This document shows, one piece after another, positions 35,707-43,816 of a DNA stretch of 64,000 nt (within the stretch, counting starts at the first letter, position 1; every line of letters begins with the position of its first letter). The stretch is from Agrobacterium tumefaciens. GTDB lineage: Bacteria > Pseudomonadota > Alphaproteobacteria > Rhizobiales > Rhizobiaceae. The DNA lies in the NCBI RefSeq assembly GCF_017726655.1, contig NZ_CP072308.1, positions 2,678,001 to 2,742,000 on the forward strand, in the 5' to 3' direction. Position numbers and translations under genes: made by a program. The notes below the pieces were generated by a model. It ran no database searches. It had not been told where the DNA came from and worked only from the letters and a program-made list of their open reading frames with translations.

Positions 35707-35829
35707 CCTTCTCCCCGCCGGGGAGAAGGTCGCGGCAGCGGGATGAGGGGACAAGCTCTCCGAAATCCTGCAAACGTCGCCCCCTCATCCGACCCTTCGG
35801 GCCACCTTCTCCCCGGCGGGGAGAAGAAA
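35707..35829. repeat. RIME-type intergenic repeat, copy 2
   Basis: CTTCTCCCCGCCGGGGAGAAG, GCGGGATGAGGGG, CCCCTCATCCGACCCTTCGG and CCTTCTCCCCGGCGGGGAG follow one another, forming two large palindromes. It lies between two leftward genes, 75 bases upstream of the TauE gene and 75 bases after guaD. Confidence 0.8.
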
Positions 35830-35904
35830 GAGGCGGCACACGCTCGATCCAATATGTGACGGATATAAACAAGTTAGCAGCTATATGTTTCGGCCCAAAC
35901 CGAA

Positions 35905-37215
35905 CTATGCCAGCACGCTCTTCATCGGCTTGCCGGCCACATAGGTCTCTACCACTGTGCGGTCGTCGCCCATGGTCAGCATCAGGAAGAGTTCTTCGGT
36001 GAGGCTTTTCACCACTTCCATCTTCAGGGCCATGGCTGACGTCGAGGAGGCGTTCAGCACCGTGATGTCGGCATCCGTGCCGGCTTCCAGCGTGCCGATG
36101 CGGTCGACCATGGAGAGCGCTTCGGCATTGCCGCGCGTCATCAGATACCAGCTTTCCAGCGGGTTGAGACGTTCGCCCAGCAATTGTTGGATCTTGTAGG
36201 CCTCGTCCATGGTGCGCAGCATGGAATAGCTCGATCCGCCGCCGATATCGGTGGCGACGGCGATACGAACAGGCTTTTCGCGCCGTTGCAGTTTTTTCAT
36301 CGGGAAGAGGCCGGAGCCGATGAAGAGGTTTGAGGTGGGGCAATGCACTGCCACCGCGCCGGTTTCCGACAGCACATCCGCCTCGCGGTCAGAGAGGTGA
36401 ATGGCATGGCCGAGCAGGGTCTTTTTGCCCATCAGACCGTAGCGCACATAGATGTCGGTATAGTCGGTCGCTTCGGGGTAAAGTTCGCAGGTATATTTGA
36501 TCTCGTCCAGGTTTTCGGACAGATGCGTCTGGATGAAGAGATCGGGAAATTCCTGCGCCAGCGCCTGTGCGGCTTCCATCTGCTTCGGTGTGGAGGTGAT
36601 GGCGAAGCGTGGGGTGATGGCGACGTGGTTGCGGCCCTTGCCGTGCCAGTCGGCGATGACGGCGCGCGTCTCGTCATAGGAGGTTTCCGGCGTGTCCAGC
36701 AGGCCCTGCGGGGCGTTGCGGTCCATCATCACCTTGCCGCCGACCATCAGCATGTTGCGCTTCATGGCTTCAGTGAAAAAGGCGTCGGCGGAGGTCTTGT
36801 GCACGGAGCAATAGGCGGCGGCGGTTGTCGTGCCGTGGCGCAGAAGCTCGTCGTAGAAGTGTGTGGCGATGCGTTGAGCATGCGCGCTTTCAACGAAACG
36901 GCACTCTTCCGGGAAGGTATAGGTGTTCAGCCATTCCAGCAGGTTGGCGGCATAGGAGCCGATGACCTGCATCTGCGGGAAATGCAGGTGCATGTCGATG
37001 AGGCCGGGCACGATGAGATGCGGGCGGTGGTCCTTTTCCTCGACGTCTTCGGGTGCTGTCTTACGGATATCGGCGTATTCGCCGATGGCGGCGATCTTGC
37101 CGTTTTCGAGAAGCAGGCCGCCATCTTCGATATAGAGATAGCTTTGCGTATCATCGATTGCGAGCGGCGCGCGGCGGAAGCTCAGCAGGCGGCCACGCAG
37201 CAGAACCAGGCTCAT
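35905..37215 (-). CDS. guaD: Guanine deaminase
   Basis: 436 residues of the amidohydrolase superfamily. The metal-binding motif is PGLIDMHLHFPQ, followed by QTHLSENLDEIKY, LLGHAIHLSDRE and AVATDIGGGSSYSML with the metal Asp. LRHGTTTAAAYCSVH is typical of guanine deaminases. It converts guanine to xanthine, the substrate of the xanthine dehydrogenase encoded 3 kb away. Its start overlaps the end of puuD by four bases, so the two are co-translated. Confidence 0.92.
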   Translation of the reverse strand: MSLVLLRGRLLSFRRAPLAIDDTQSYLYIEDGGLLLENGKIAAIGEYADIRKTAPEDVEEKDHRPHLIVPGLIDMHLHFPQMQVIGSYAANLLEWLNTYTFPEECRFVESAHAQRIATHFYDELLRHGTTTAAAYCSVHKTSADAFFTEAMKRNMLMVGGKVMMDRNAPQGLLDTPETSYDETRAVIADWHGKGRNHVAITPRFAITSTPKQMEAAQALAQEFPDLFIQTHLSENLDEIKYTCELYPEATDYTDIYVRYGLMGKKTLLGHAIHLSDREADVLSETGAVAVHCPTSNLFIGSGLFPMKKLQRREKPVRIAVATDIGGGSSYSMLRTMDEAYKIQQLLGERLNPLESWYLMTRGNAEALSMVDRIGTLEAGTDADITVLNASSTSAMALKMEVVKSLTEELFLMLTMGDDRTVVETYVAGKPMKSVLA

Positions 37216-38474
37216 TCAGTCTTTCCTTCGGCTTTTCCAGCCCCGGACACCGCACTTTCATACCAGGCGGTCAGCACCTTGCGCTCATCCGGGGTGATGG
37301 CGGTGATGTTGCCCGGAGGCATGGCATGGCTGCGGCCGGCTTGCAAATAGATTTCGCGCGCGTGGGCGCCGATCTGTTCGTCGGTTTCGAGCTTCACCGA
37401 TTTCGGTGTGAAGGGCACGCCTTCCCACACCGGCTCGGCGGCATGGCACATGGAACAGCGGCCCTGAACCACATCACGCGCCTTGGTAAAATGGGCATCG
37501 CTGACGAATTGCTGCTGCATGGGGGAGAGGGTGGCGGCCTTCTGCTCCTCTTCGCCGGTCAGCACCTTCGGCACGGTGGAAAGCCACATGATGACAATGA
37601 AGATGAGGGCGGTGAGAAGCCATGTCCATGTCGGCTTGCCCTTGCGGGCATGGGTGGTGTTGAACCAGTGGCGGATGGTGACGCCCATCAGGAACACCAG
37701 TGCGGCGATGATCCAGTTGAACTGCGTGGCAAAAGCCAGCGGATAATGGTTCGACAGCATGAAGAAGATGACGGGCAGCGTCAGGTAGTTGTTGTGCAGC
37801 GAACGCTGCTTGGCGATGCGGCCATATTTCGGGTCCGGCGTGCGTCCGGCAATGAGATCGGCGACAACGATCTTCTGGTTCGGGATGATGATAAAGAAGA
37901 CGTTTGCCGACATGATGGTGGCGGTAAACGCACCCAGATGCAGGAAGGCGGCACGGCCGGTGAAGACCTGCGTGTAACCCCATGCCATCGCCACCAGCGC
38001 GACATAAAGCACGATCATCAGGCCCCAAGTATTGTTGCCGAGCGGCGATTTGCAGAGAAAATCATAAAACAGCCAGCCGATGGCGAGCGAGGCCAGAGAC
38101 AGGGCGATGGCCTGGAACTGGGTAAGCGCCAGCACGGAATGGTCGATGAGGAACAGGTCCGCGCCGCCATAATAGACAATACAGAGCATGGCGAAGCCGG
38201 ACAGCCAGGTGACGTAGCTTTCCCATTTGAACCATGTCAGGTGTTCGGGCATCTGGGCAGGGGCGACCAGATATTTCTGGATGTGATAAAAGCCCCCGCC
38301 ATGCACCTGCCATTCCTCGCCATAGGCCCCCGGCGGCAGATGCGCCCGTTTGACCAGCCCGAGATCGAGCGCGATGAAATAGAAGGACGAGCCAATCCAG
38401 GCGATGGCGGTGATGACGTGGAGCCAGCGGACGGCAAAGGCCATCCATTCCCACGCAATGGCATATTCGTACAT
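37212..38474 (-). CDS. puuD: Membrane-bound urate oxidase PuuD with cytochrome c domain
   Basis: 420 residues. The N-terminal 300 contain eight or more membrane helices (DUF989-type, starting WLHVITAIAWIGSSFYFIALD). The C-terminal part is a cytochrome c domain with haem motif CSMCH (Cys340, Cys343, His344) and an axial-Met region HAMPPGN. PuuD proteins oxidise urate to 5-hydroxyisourate and pass electrons to the respiratory chain instead of making peroxide. It supplies HIU for UraH, encoded on the other strand 8 kb away. First gene of a two-gene leftward operon with guaD. Confidence 0.92.
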   Translation of the reverse strand: MYEYAIAWEWMAFAVRWLHVITAIAWIGSSFYFIALDLGLVKRAHLPPGAYGEEWQVHGGGFYHIQKYLVAPAQMPEHLTWFKWESYVTWLSGFAMLCIVYYGGADLFLIDHSVLALTQFQAIALSLASLAIGWLFYDFLCKSPLGNNTWGLMIVLYVALVAMAWGYTQVFTGRAAFLHLGAFTATIMSANVFFIIIPNQKIVVADLIAGRTPDPKYGRIAKQRSLHNNYLTLPVIFFMLSNHYPLAFATQFNWIIAALVFLMGVTIRHWFNTTHARKGKPTWTWLLTALIFIVIMWLSTVPKVLTGEEEQKAATLSPMQQQFVSDAHFTKARDVVQGRCSMCHAAEPVWEGVPFTPKSVKLETDEQIGAHAREIYLQAGRSHAMPPGNITAITPDERKVLTAWYESAVSGAGKAEGKTE

Positions 38475-38945
38475 GCGGTTCCCCTGATCCTTGTGCAGCG
38501 CACCTTGCGAGAATTTTAGCCTTTAGGGAAGGGGCAAGCAGTGATCGGGCAGAGATTGTTCACAATGCAGCGGAGATGTGTCTGCAATCCTCCCTCGATT
38601 CGTTTCAGCCCGATGACTGGGCTTTGTGAACTTGGAGGAGGTATGTCGGCCGGTGAGTTTGTGCTTAGCTGGCTAAGGCGACTCAGCTATTATGGTTTGT
38701 GCAGCCTTCCGGTGTGCTAAAATATCAGGCTGTGGACTTCGCGCCCACGCGCGTGGCTCCCATGACATGTTTCGCTGGCGGTTCTTCCGAAAGCGGGCGC
38801 TGCGAACCCTGGGCGGAGCAGATCAGGGGGCAGGTGTCGCAGTTCCCGGTGCCGTTGTGTCCGGGTGTGAGTGCCATGAGATTTTAAGTTAAGGGACGCA
38901 ATGACCTTCCGGCTGCCGCCGTTGTTTTCAACGGAGACCGTGCCG
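38475..38945. other. Intergenic region upstream of puuD and a small exported protein
   Basis: About 470 bases. It must hold the puuD promoter on the left. A 12-base perfect palindrome CCACGCGCGTGG lies at 38745-38756. A possible 25-codon reading frame at 38643-38720 is listed separately. Longer open frames here have no recognisable domain. Confidence 0.45.
38643..38720 (+). CDS. Candidate very small protein (25 codons)
   Basis: ATG at 38643 preceded by TTGGAGGAGGT, one of the best ribosome binding sites in the window, though it is close to the ATG. The predicted peptide starts MSAGEFVLSWLRRL and ends in a Cys, with an amphipathic middle. Too short for recognition; chance is not excluded. Confidence 0.2.
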   Translation: MSAGEFVLSWLRRLSYYGLCSLPVC

Positions 38946-39284
38946 ATGCGCCTTGTTCTGACGGTTCTTTTTCTGCTTTTTGCATTCAGCGCCACCGCGC
39001 TGGCCCATGAATCCCACAAGGGATTCAAATATGAAAGCTACTGCTGCAACGGCGATGCCGAAACCGGCGACTGCCAGATGATTCCCACACGCAGCGTTCG
39101 GGTGACGTCTGATGGTTACGAGGTCTCGCTTGCGCCCGGCGATCACCGCATGGTCACGCGACGCCACGTGTTCAACTGGTCGCAGAGCCAGGCACGTCGA
39201 TCCGAGGACGGCGAATATCATCTGTGTCTGTTTCCGGACGAGGATACGCCGCGCTGCTTTTATGCACCTGATATGGGGTATTGA
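38946..39284 (+). CDS. Small exported protein of unknown function
   Basis: 112 residues from the ATG at 38946, with a GGAG upstream. A clear signal peptide (MRLVLTVLFLLFAFSATALA) precedes a mature domain with a Cys-rich start YESYCCNGDAETGDC and a later HLCLFPDEDTPRCFY, so two disulfides are likely in the periplasm. Similar small proteins are widespread in Rhizobiales without assigned function, as far as I know. The last 25 bases overlap the convergent LysR gene. Confidence 0.75.
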   Translation: MRLVLTVLFLLFAFSATALAHESHKGFKYESYCCNGDAETGDCQMIPTRSVRVTSDGYEVSLAPGDHRMVTRRHVFNWSQSQARRSEDGEYHLCLFPDEDTPRCFYAPDMGY

Positions 39285-40183
39285 GTCGACGGGCGGCTTT
39301 CTTCGATGCGCTTCAATATCCAGTCGCGAAACAGCTTGATCTTCCGGATGTTCCGGCGGTTTTCGGGGTAGACGAGCCAGTAGTTCTTGCCCTCGGTGCT
39401 GAGGTGCTCAAACGGCTGGTAAAGCCGGCCAAGCGCCACCTCGTCCGCGTAAAGCTCAGGGGTCAGCATGGCGACACCCTGGCTGGCGATCGCCGCGGCG
39501 GCTTCAAAGGCCTGCACATTGAGGCGGCTACGCGGGTAACGGTCAAGCCCCGGATTTTCGATGCCGACTTCCTTGAACCACTGGCTCCACCAGATATCGC
39601 CGGGATCGATGATGCGTAGGCGCAGCAGGTCTTCCGGCTTGTGCAGGCCGCCGATGCTTTCGGCGAGGGCAGGGTGAAGCATCGGTGTATAAACGCCGCG
39701 CAGCAATCGATGATAGATCAGCCCCTTGCCGTCATCGCTGCTCCAGCGAATGGCGACATCGCAGTCCGACTGGCTGAAGTCGATCAGTGTCCCCGATGTC
39801 TCCAGCCTGACCGCGATGGAGGGATGCTCGAGCTGGAAAGCGCCGAGATGCCGCGAGAGCCAGCGTGAGGCAAAGGTGGCAGTGGAATGGATCGTCAGCG
39901 TCGTGTCTGATGTATCGCGCACATTATCGACCGCCTCCCGCAACGTGTTGAAGGCATCCGCGACTTTGGGTGCAAGCCTCTGTCCAGCCTCCGTCAAGGA
40001 AACCTGCCGCGCCTTTCTGACAAAAAGCGGCTCGCCAATATTCTCCTCCAGCAGTTTCACCTGATAGCTCACCGCCGTCTGCGTCATGCCCAACTCTTCG
40101 CCAGCCTTGGTGAAGCTCAGATGCCTGGCTGCGGCGTCGAACACACGCAGGGCATTCAGGGGAAACTGCCGTGACATTTTCAT
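39260..40183 (-). CDS. LysR family regulator, GcvA-like
   Basis: 307 residues. The N-terminus PLNALRVFDAAARHLSFTKAGEELGMTQTAVSYQVKLLEE is the GcvA/AmpR-type helix-turn-helix, and the effector domain follows (IRWSSDDGKGLIYHRLL). It is divergent from a small gene at 40300, its most likely target. It lies between puuD and the xdh genes, but nothing in the sequence ties it to purines. The 3' end overlaps the convergent exported-protein gene by 25 bases. Confidence 0.87.
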   Translation of the reverse strand: MKMSRQFPLNALRVFDAAARHLSFTKAGEELGMTQTAVSYQVKLLEENIGEPLFVRKARQVSLTEAGQRLAPKVADAFNTLREAVDNVRDTSDTTLTIHSTATFASRWLSRHLGAFQLEHPSIAVRLETSGTLIDFSQSDCDVAIRWSSDDGKGLIYHRLLRGVYTPMLHPALAESIGGLHKPEDLLRLRIIDPGDIWWSQWFKEVGIENPGLDRYPRSRLNVQAFEAAAAIASQGVAMLTPELYADEVALGRLYQPFEHLSTEGKNYWLVYPENRRNIRKIKLFRDWILKRIEESRPSTQYPISGA

Positions 40184-40299
40184 GGATAATCTCTCTTTAT
40201 GTGTCCGTGCAAAGGTTTCATTGGTTTCCGCCAGGAAATCAAGGCATTTTTACTCAGACAGATAAAATGAACTTCTGAAAATCAACGATGGAGACGAAC

Positions 40300-40530
40300 A
40301 TGCGCACGGCAATCTGGCGCGCGTGGTCCCGCCTGCGCGCGGGTCTGGGGAGAGTGGAAAATTTCGCCTATCAAAGCCTTCGCACCGACAATCTGGCAGA
40401 CGACAGCCTGCCGGATGTGTTGAAACGCGATCTTGGCCTTAAAGATGGGCGGGCTGGTTTTTGTGGCGATGCCCGGTTTCGGTGGCAAAAAGCGCTTGAA
40501 GCAACTCGGCTGCCACAAGGGCCGCTATGA
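40300..40530 (+). CDS. Small protein divergent from the LysR gene, possibly DUF1127-related
   Basis: 76 residues from the ATG at 40300, which has GGAG seven bases upstream. The N-terminal part is basic (MRTAIWRAWSRLRAGLGRV) and LPDVLKRDLGLKDGRA resembles the LLxDIGL region of DUF1127 proteins, which often sit next to LysR regulators in rhizobia. The last 92 bases run into the convergent xdhC, so the C-terminal 30 residues are doubtful; the real protein may be shorter in evolution terms but no earlier stop exists. Confidence 0.5.
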   Translation: MRTAIWRAWSRLRAGLGRVENFAYQSLRTDNLADDSLPDVLKRDLGLKDGRAGFCGDARFRWQKALEATRLPQGPL

Positions 40531-41278
40531 CGGCGGGACGCTTGTCCCTGACGCTGCTGCCGCCGATGGGCAGGATGAGTTTGGCGAGGCGGCAATTAGG
40601 CTCGCCCTCCCGCTCCAGCCAATGGGCAAAGGTGGCGCGCTTGGTCTTCGAACCGATCATGCCGACATAGGCAAGATCCTCGCGGGCGAGCGCTTCCTTC
40701 GCGATGAGGAAATCGAGTGCGTGGTCGTGAGTGACGATGATCACTGCGCCATGAGCCGGAATTTTCGCAACGAGTGCTTCCGGCATGGGGGTGAGTATGG
40801 ACACCACTGCCGACGGAAGATCGCGCAGCTCGTTTTCACGGGTCTCGACCACGGTCAGGGACAGTGGCAGCAGCGACAGGGCTTCGGCCAGCGCCTTGCC
40901 CACATGGCCGGCGCCAAAAATGAAGACGGCCGGCTGTTGCTCAGCTTCGCCTTTCAGCCTTGCCTCAAGCGCCGCCGCGATCTCCGTCGTGACCAGCCGG
41001 AAGCGGATGAGGGTGCGGCCGCCGCAGCACTGGCCGATTTCCGGGCCGAGCGGAATATCCATGTGATCCTCGGCAGCACCGCTGCGCAGCATGGCGCGGG
41101 CGTGGTCTATCGCCATATATTCGAACTGGCCGCCGCCGATGGTTTCCCAGATGGTCTCCTGGGTGACCAGCATGAAGGTGCCAGCCTCGCGCGGCGACGA
41201 GCCTTTCACGGCTTCGATTTCCACGAGTATTGTGGGGGTGGAGCGGGCGAGGAAAGAGGGTAAGGAGGTGTCAGGCAT
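40439..41278 (-). CDS. xdhC: Xanthine dehydrogenase accessory protein XdhC
   Basis: 279 residues. ILVEIEAVKGSSPREAGTFMLV at the start, GQCCGGRTLIRF with the molybdenum-cofactor-binding Cys pair, and VFIFGAGHVGKALAEAL with a Rossmann motif are all typical of XdhC. It binds and sulfurates the molybdenum cofactor and inserts it into XdhB. The start at 41278 directly abuts a RIME repeat that separates it from xdhB. The 3' end overlaps a small convergent gene. Confidence 0.92.
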   Translation of the reverse strand: MPDTSLPSFLARSTPTILVEIEAVKGSSPREAGTFMLVTQETIWETIGGGQFEYMAIDHARAMLRSGAAEDHMDIPLGPEIGQCCGGRTLIRFRLVTTEIAAALEARLKGEAEQQPAVFIFGAGHVGKALAEALSLLPLSLTVVETRENELRDLPSAVVSILTPMPEALVAKIPAHGAVIIVTHDHALDFLIAKEALAREDLAYVGMIGSKTKRATFAHWLEREGEPNCRLAKLILPIGGSSVRDKRPAVIAALVAAELLQALFATETGHRHKNQPAHL

Positions 41279-41286
41279 GGGTGCTG

Positions 41287-41450
41287 GCCCCCTCATCCGG
41301 CGCTGCGCGCCACCTTCTCCCCGGCGGGGAGAAGAAACCCGGAGCGCTGGCTCCGTCCACCTTACGTGCTTGCAGGAAGGGTGAGGCGGCGAGGCACATT
41401 TCTTCTCCCCGCCGGGGAGAAGGTGGCCCGAAGGGTCGGATGAGGGGGCT
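41287..41450. repeat. RIME-type repeat inside the xdh operon, copy 3
   Basis: Left arm CCCCCTCATCCGGCGCTGCG with CTTCTCCCCGGCGGGGAGAAG, right arm CTTCTCCCCGCCGGGGAGAA with GGTCGGATGAGGGGGC. The arms are inverted with respect to each other, so the whole 165 bases could fold into one long hairpin. It lies between xdhB and xdhC, starting eight bases upstream of the xdhC start codon. Confidence 0.8.
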
Positions 41451-41473
41451 CGGCCGCATGGATACGCCCTCCC

Positions 41474-43813
41474 TCAAACCTTTTTCAGCCGTTCCACCGC
41501 CATCAGCACCCGCTCCGGCGTCGCTGGCGCGTCAAGCCGCGGACAAACCTTGTAATCGGCCACGGAAGCGACTGCCATGGAGAGCGCTTCGAGAACCGAG
41601 ATGGCCAGCATGAAGGGCGGTTCGCCCACGGCCTTGGAGCGGCCGATGGTGGGTTCGGCATTTTCCGACCATTCCGCCAGCCTGACGTTGAAGCTCTTCG
41701 GCCGGTCGGAGGCGAGTGGGATTTTGTAGGTGGAAGGTGCGTGGGTGCGCAGCCGCCCCTTGCCGTCCCACCACAATTCCTCCGTCGTCAGCCAGCCCAT
41801 GCCCTGCACGAAGGCGCCTTCGATCTGGCCGATATCGATGGCTGGATTGAGCGATTTGCCCACATCGTGGAGGATATCGGTGCGTTCCATCAGGTATTCG
41901 CCAGTCAAGGTGTCGATCGACACTTCCGAGCAGGCCGCACCGTAAGCGAAATAATAAAACGGCGTGCCGCGCCCCGCGGCGCGATCCCAGTGGATTTTCG
42001 GCGTCTTATAAAAACCGGCGGCGGAAAGCTGCACGCGGGCGAAATAGGCTTTTTTGATGAAATCGTTGAAGGCGATTTCCTCAAGGCCGATGCGAACGCG
42101 GTTCGGCAGGAAGACGACGTCCTCTTCCGGTACGTTCCAGTTCTCGGCGGCGAATTTGATCAGCCGCTCGCGAATCTGGCGGGCGGCGTCATAGGCGGCC
42201 ATGCCGTTAAGGTCGGTGCCAGAGGAGGCGGCGGTGGCTGATGTGTTCGGCACCTTGCCTGTGGTTGTGGCTGTTATTTTCACCCTGTTGATATCCACCT
42301 GGAAGGCATCGGCCACCACCTGCGCCACCTTGGTGTAGAGGCCCTGGCCCATTTCGGTGCCGCCATGGTTCAGATGGATGGAGCCGTCATTATAAATGTG
42401 CACCAGCGCGCCCGCCTGGTTGAAGGCGGTCATGGTGAAGGAGATGCCGAATTTGACAGGGGTGAGTGCGATGCCCTTGCGGATGATCGGGCTCGTTTTG
42501 TTGAACGCGATAATTGCTTCACGTCGTGCGCGATAGTCGCTTGACGTCTCCAGCTCTTCGACGACGCGGGCGATGATGTTGTCCTCGACTTCCTGATGAT
42601 AGGGCGTCGTGGTGCGGCCGGAGCCGGTCTCGCCGTAGAAATTCAGCTTGCGGATATCGAGCGGGTCTTTGCCGACGGCATAAGCGATTTCTTCGATGAA
42701 ACGTTCCGCACCCAGCATGCCCTGCGGGCCGCCAAAACCGCGAAAAGCGGTGTTTGAGACCGTGTGGGTTTTGAGCGGTCGCGAGGTAAGATGCACATGC
42801 GGGTAGAAATAGCTGGAGTCGGCATGGAACAGCGCGCGGTCGGTGACCGGCCCGGATAGATCGGAGGAAAAACCGCAGCGGGCGGCATAGGTGGCATCGA
42901 CGGCGTGGATGCGGCCTTCGTCATCGAAGCCCAGTTCGTAATCGACGCGGAAATCATGGCGCTTGCCTGTCGCCGTCATGTCCTCGTCGCGGTCCGGACG
43001 GATTTTCACGGCCCGGTTCAGCTTTTTGGCGGCGATGGCGCAGAGCGCTGCGAACTGGTTGCCCTGCGTTTCCTTGCCGCCGAAACCGCCGCCCATGCGG
43101 CGGACCTGCACGGTGACGGCATTGGATGGCACCTGCAGGATGTGGCTGACGATGTGCTGGATTTCGCTCGGATGCTGGGTGGAGCTCCAGACCGTTACAT
43201 CGTCGTCTTCGCCCGGCACCGCCATGGCGATATGGCCTTCGAGGTAAAAATGTTCCTGTCCGCCAATGCGCATCGTGCCGGTAAGGCGGCGGGGTGCGAC
43301 ATCCATTTCGATCTTGGCATCGCCACGCTTCAGCGTCATCGGGTCGATGACGAGCGCGCCGCCATTTTCAATCGCCGTATCGATATCGGTGAAATACGGC
43401 AGATCCTTGTAAGTAATCTTCGCCTTGCGAGCCGCCTTTCTGGCGATGTCGCGGGTTTCGGCAAAGACCGCGAAGATCGGCTGTCCGTGGAACTCGACCT
43501 TTGTTTCGGCCAGCAAAGGTTCGTCGTGGCGGCCGCCGGACGAAATGTCGTTCTCGCCGGGCACGTCTTTTCCCGTCATCACCCAAAGCACGCCCGGTGT
43601 GGCTTCGACCTCGGACAGGTCCATCGAGAGGATTTCCGCATGGGCACGGTCGGCAAGGCCGAGTGCACCGTGGATCAGTCCGGCGGGTTCGGGAATATCG
43701 TCGATATATTCGGCGCTGCCCGTCACATGCTTGTGGGCGGAATCGTGCCGGAGCGAGGTGTGCATCGGGCCGTCGATTTCGGTCTTGGTCTTGTCGAAGC
43801 TCGTGGTGTCCAT
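41474..43813 (-). CDS. xdhB: Xanthine dehydrogenase, molybdopterin-binding large subunit
   Basis: 779 residues, full length for the family. The early part (HKHVTGSAEYIDDIPEPAG) begins the aldehyde-oxidase/xanthine-dehydrogenase domain; RRMGGGFGGKETQG and FRGFGGPQGMLGAE bind the cofactor, ITATTTGKVPNTSATAASSG follows, and SKAVGEPPFMLAIS contains the catalytic Glu near the C-terminus. Converts hypoxanthine to xanthine and urate together with XdhA. It starts three bases after the xdhA stop. Confidence 0.95.
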   Translation of the reverse strand: MDTTSFDKTKTEIDGPMHTSLRHDSAHKHVTGSAEYIDDIPEPAGLIHGALGLADRAHAEILSMDLSEVEATPGVLWVMTGKDVPGENDISSGGRHDEPLLAETKVEFHGQPIFAVFAETRDIARKAARKAKITYKDLPYFTDIDTAIENGGALVIDPMTLKRGDAKIEMDVAPRRLTGTMRIGGQEHFYLEGHIAMAVPGEDDDVTVWSSTQHPSEIQHIVSHILQVPSNAVTVQVRRMGGGFGGKETQGNQFAALCAIAAKKLNRAVKIRPDRDEDMTATGKRHDFRVDYELGFDDEGRIHAVDATYAARCGFSSDLSGPVTDRALFHADSSYFYPHVHLTSRPLKTHTVSNTAFRGFGGPQGMLGAERFIEEIAYAVGKDPLDIRKLNFYGETGSGRTTTPYHQEVEDNIIARVVEELETSSDYRARREAIIAFNKTSPIIRKGIALTPVKFGISFTMTAFNQAGALVHIYNDGSIHLNHGGTEMGQGLYTKVAQVVADAFQVDINRVKITATTTGKVPNTSATAASSGTDLNGMAAYDAARQIRERLIKFAAENWNVPEEDVVFLPNRVRIGLEEIAFNDFIKKAYFARVQLSAAGFYKTPKIHWDRAAGRGTPFYYFAYGAACSEVSIDTLTGEYLMERTDILHDVGKSLNPAIDIGQIEGAFVQGMGWLTTEELWWDGKGRLRTHAPSTYKIPLASDRPKSFNVRLAEWSENAEPTIGRSKAVGEPPFMLAISVLEALSMAVASVADYKVCPRLDAPATPERVLMAVERLKKV

Positions 43814-43816
43814 GGT

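Noticed and set aside
38692..38892. 66-codon frame upstream of the small exported protein
   Set aside because: Competing frames of similar length overlap it on both strands and none shows a domain or signal.
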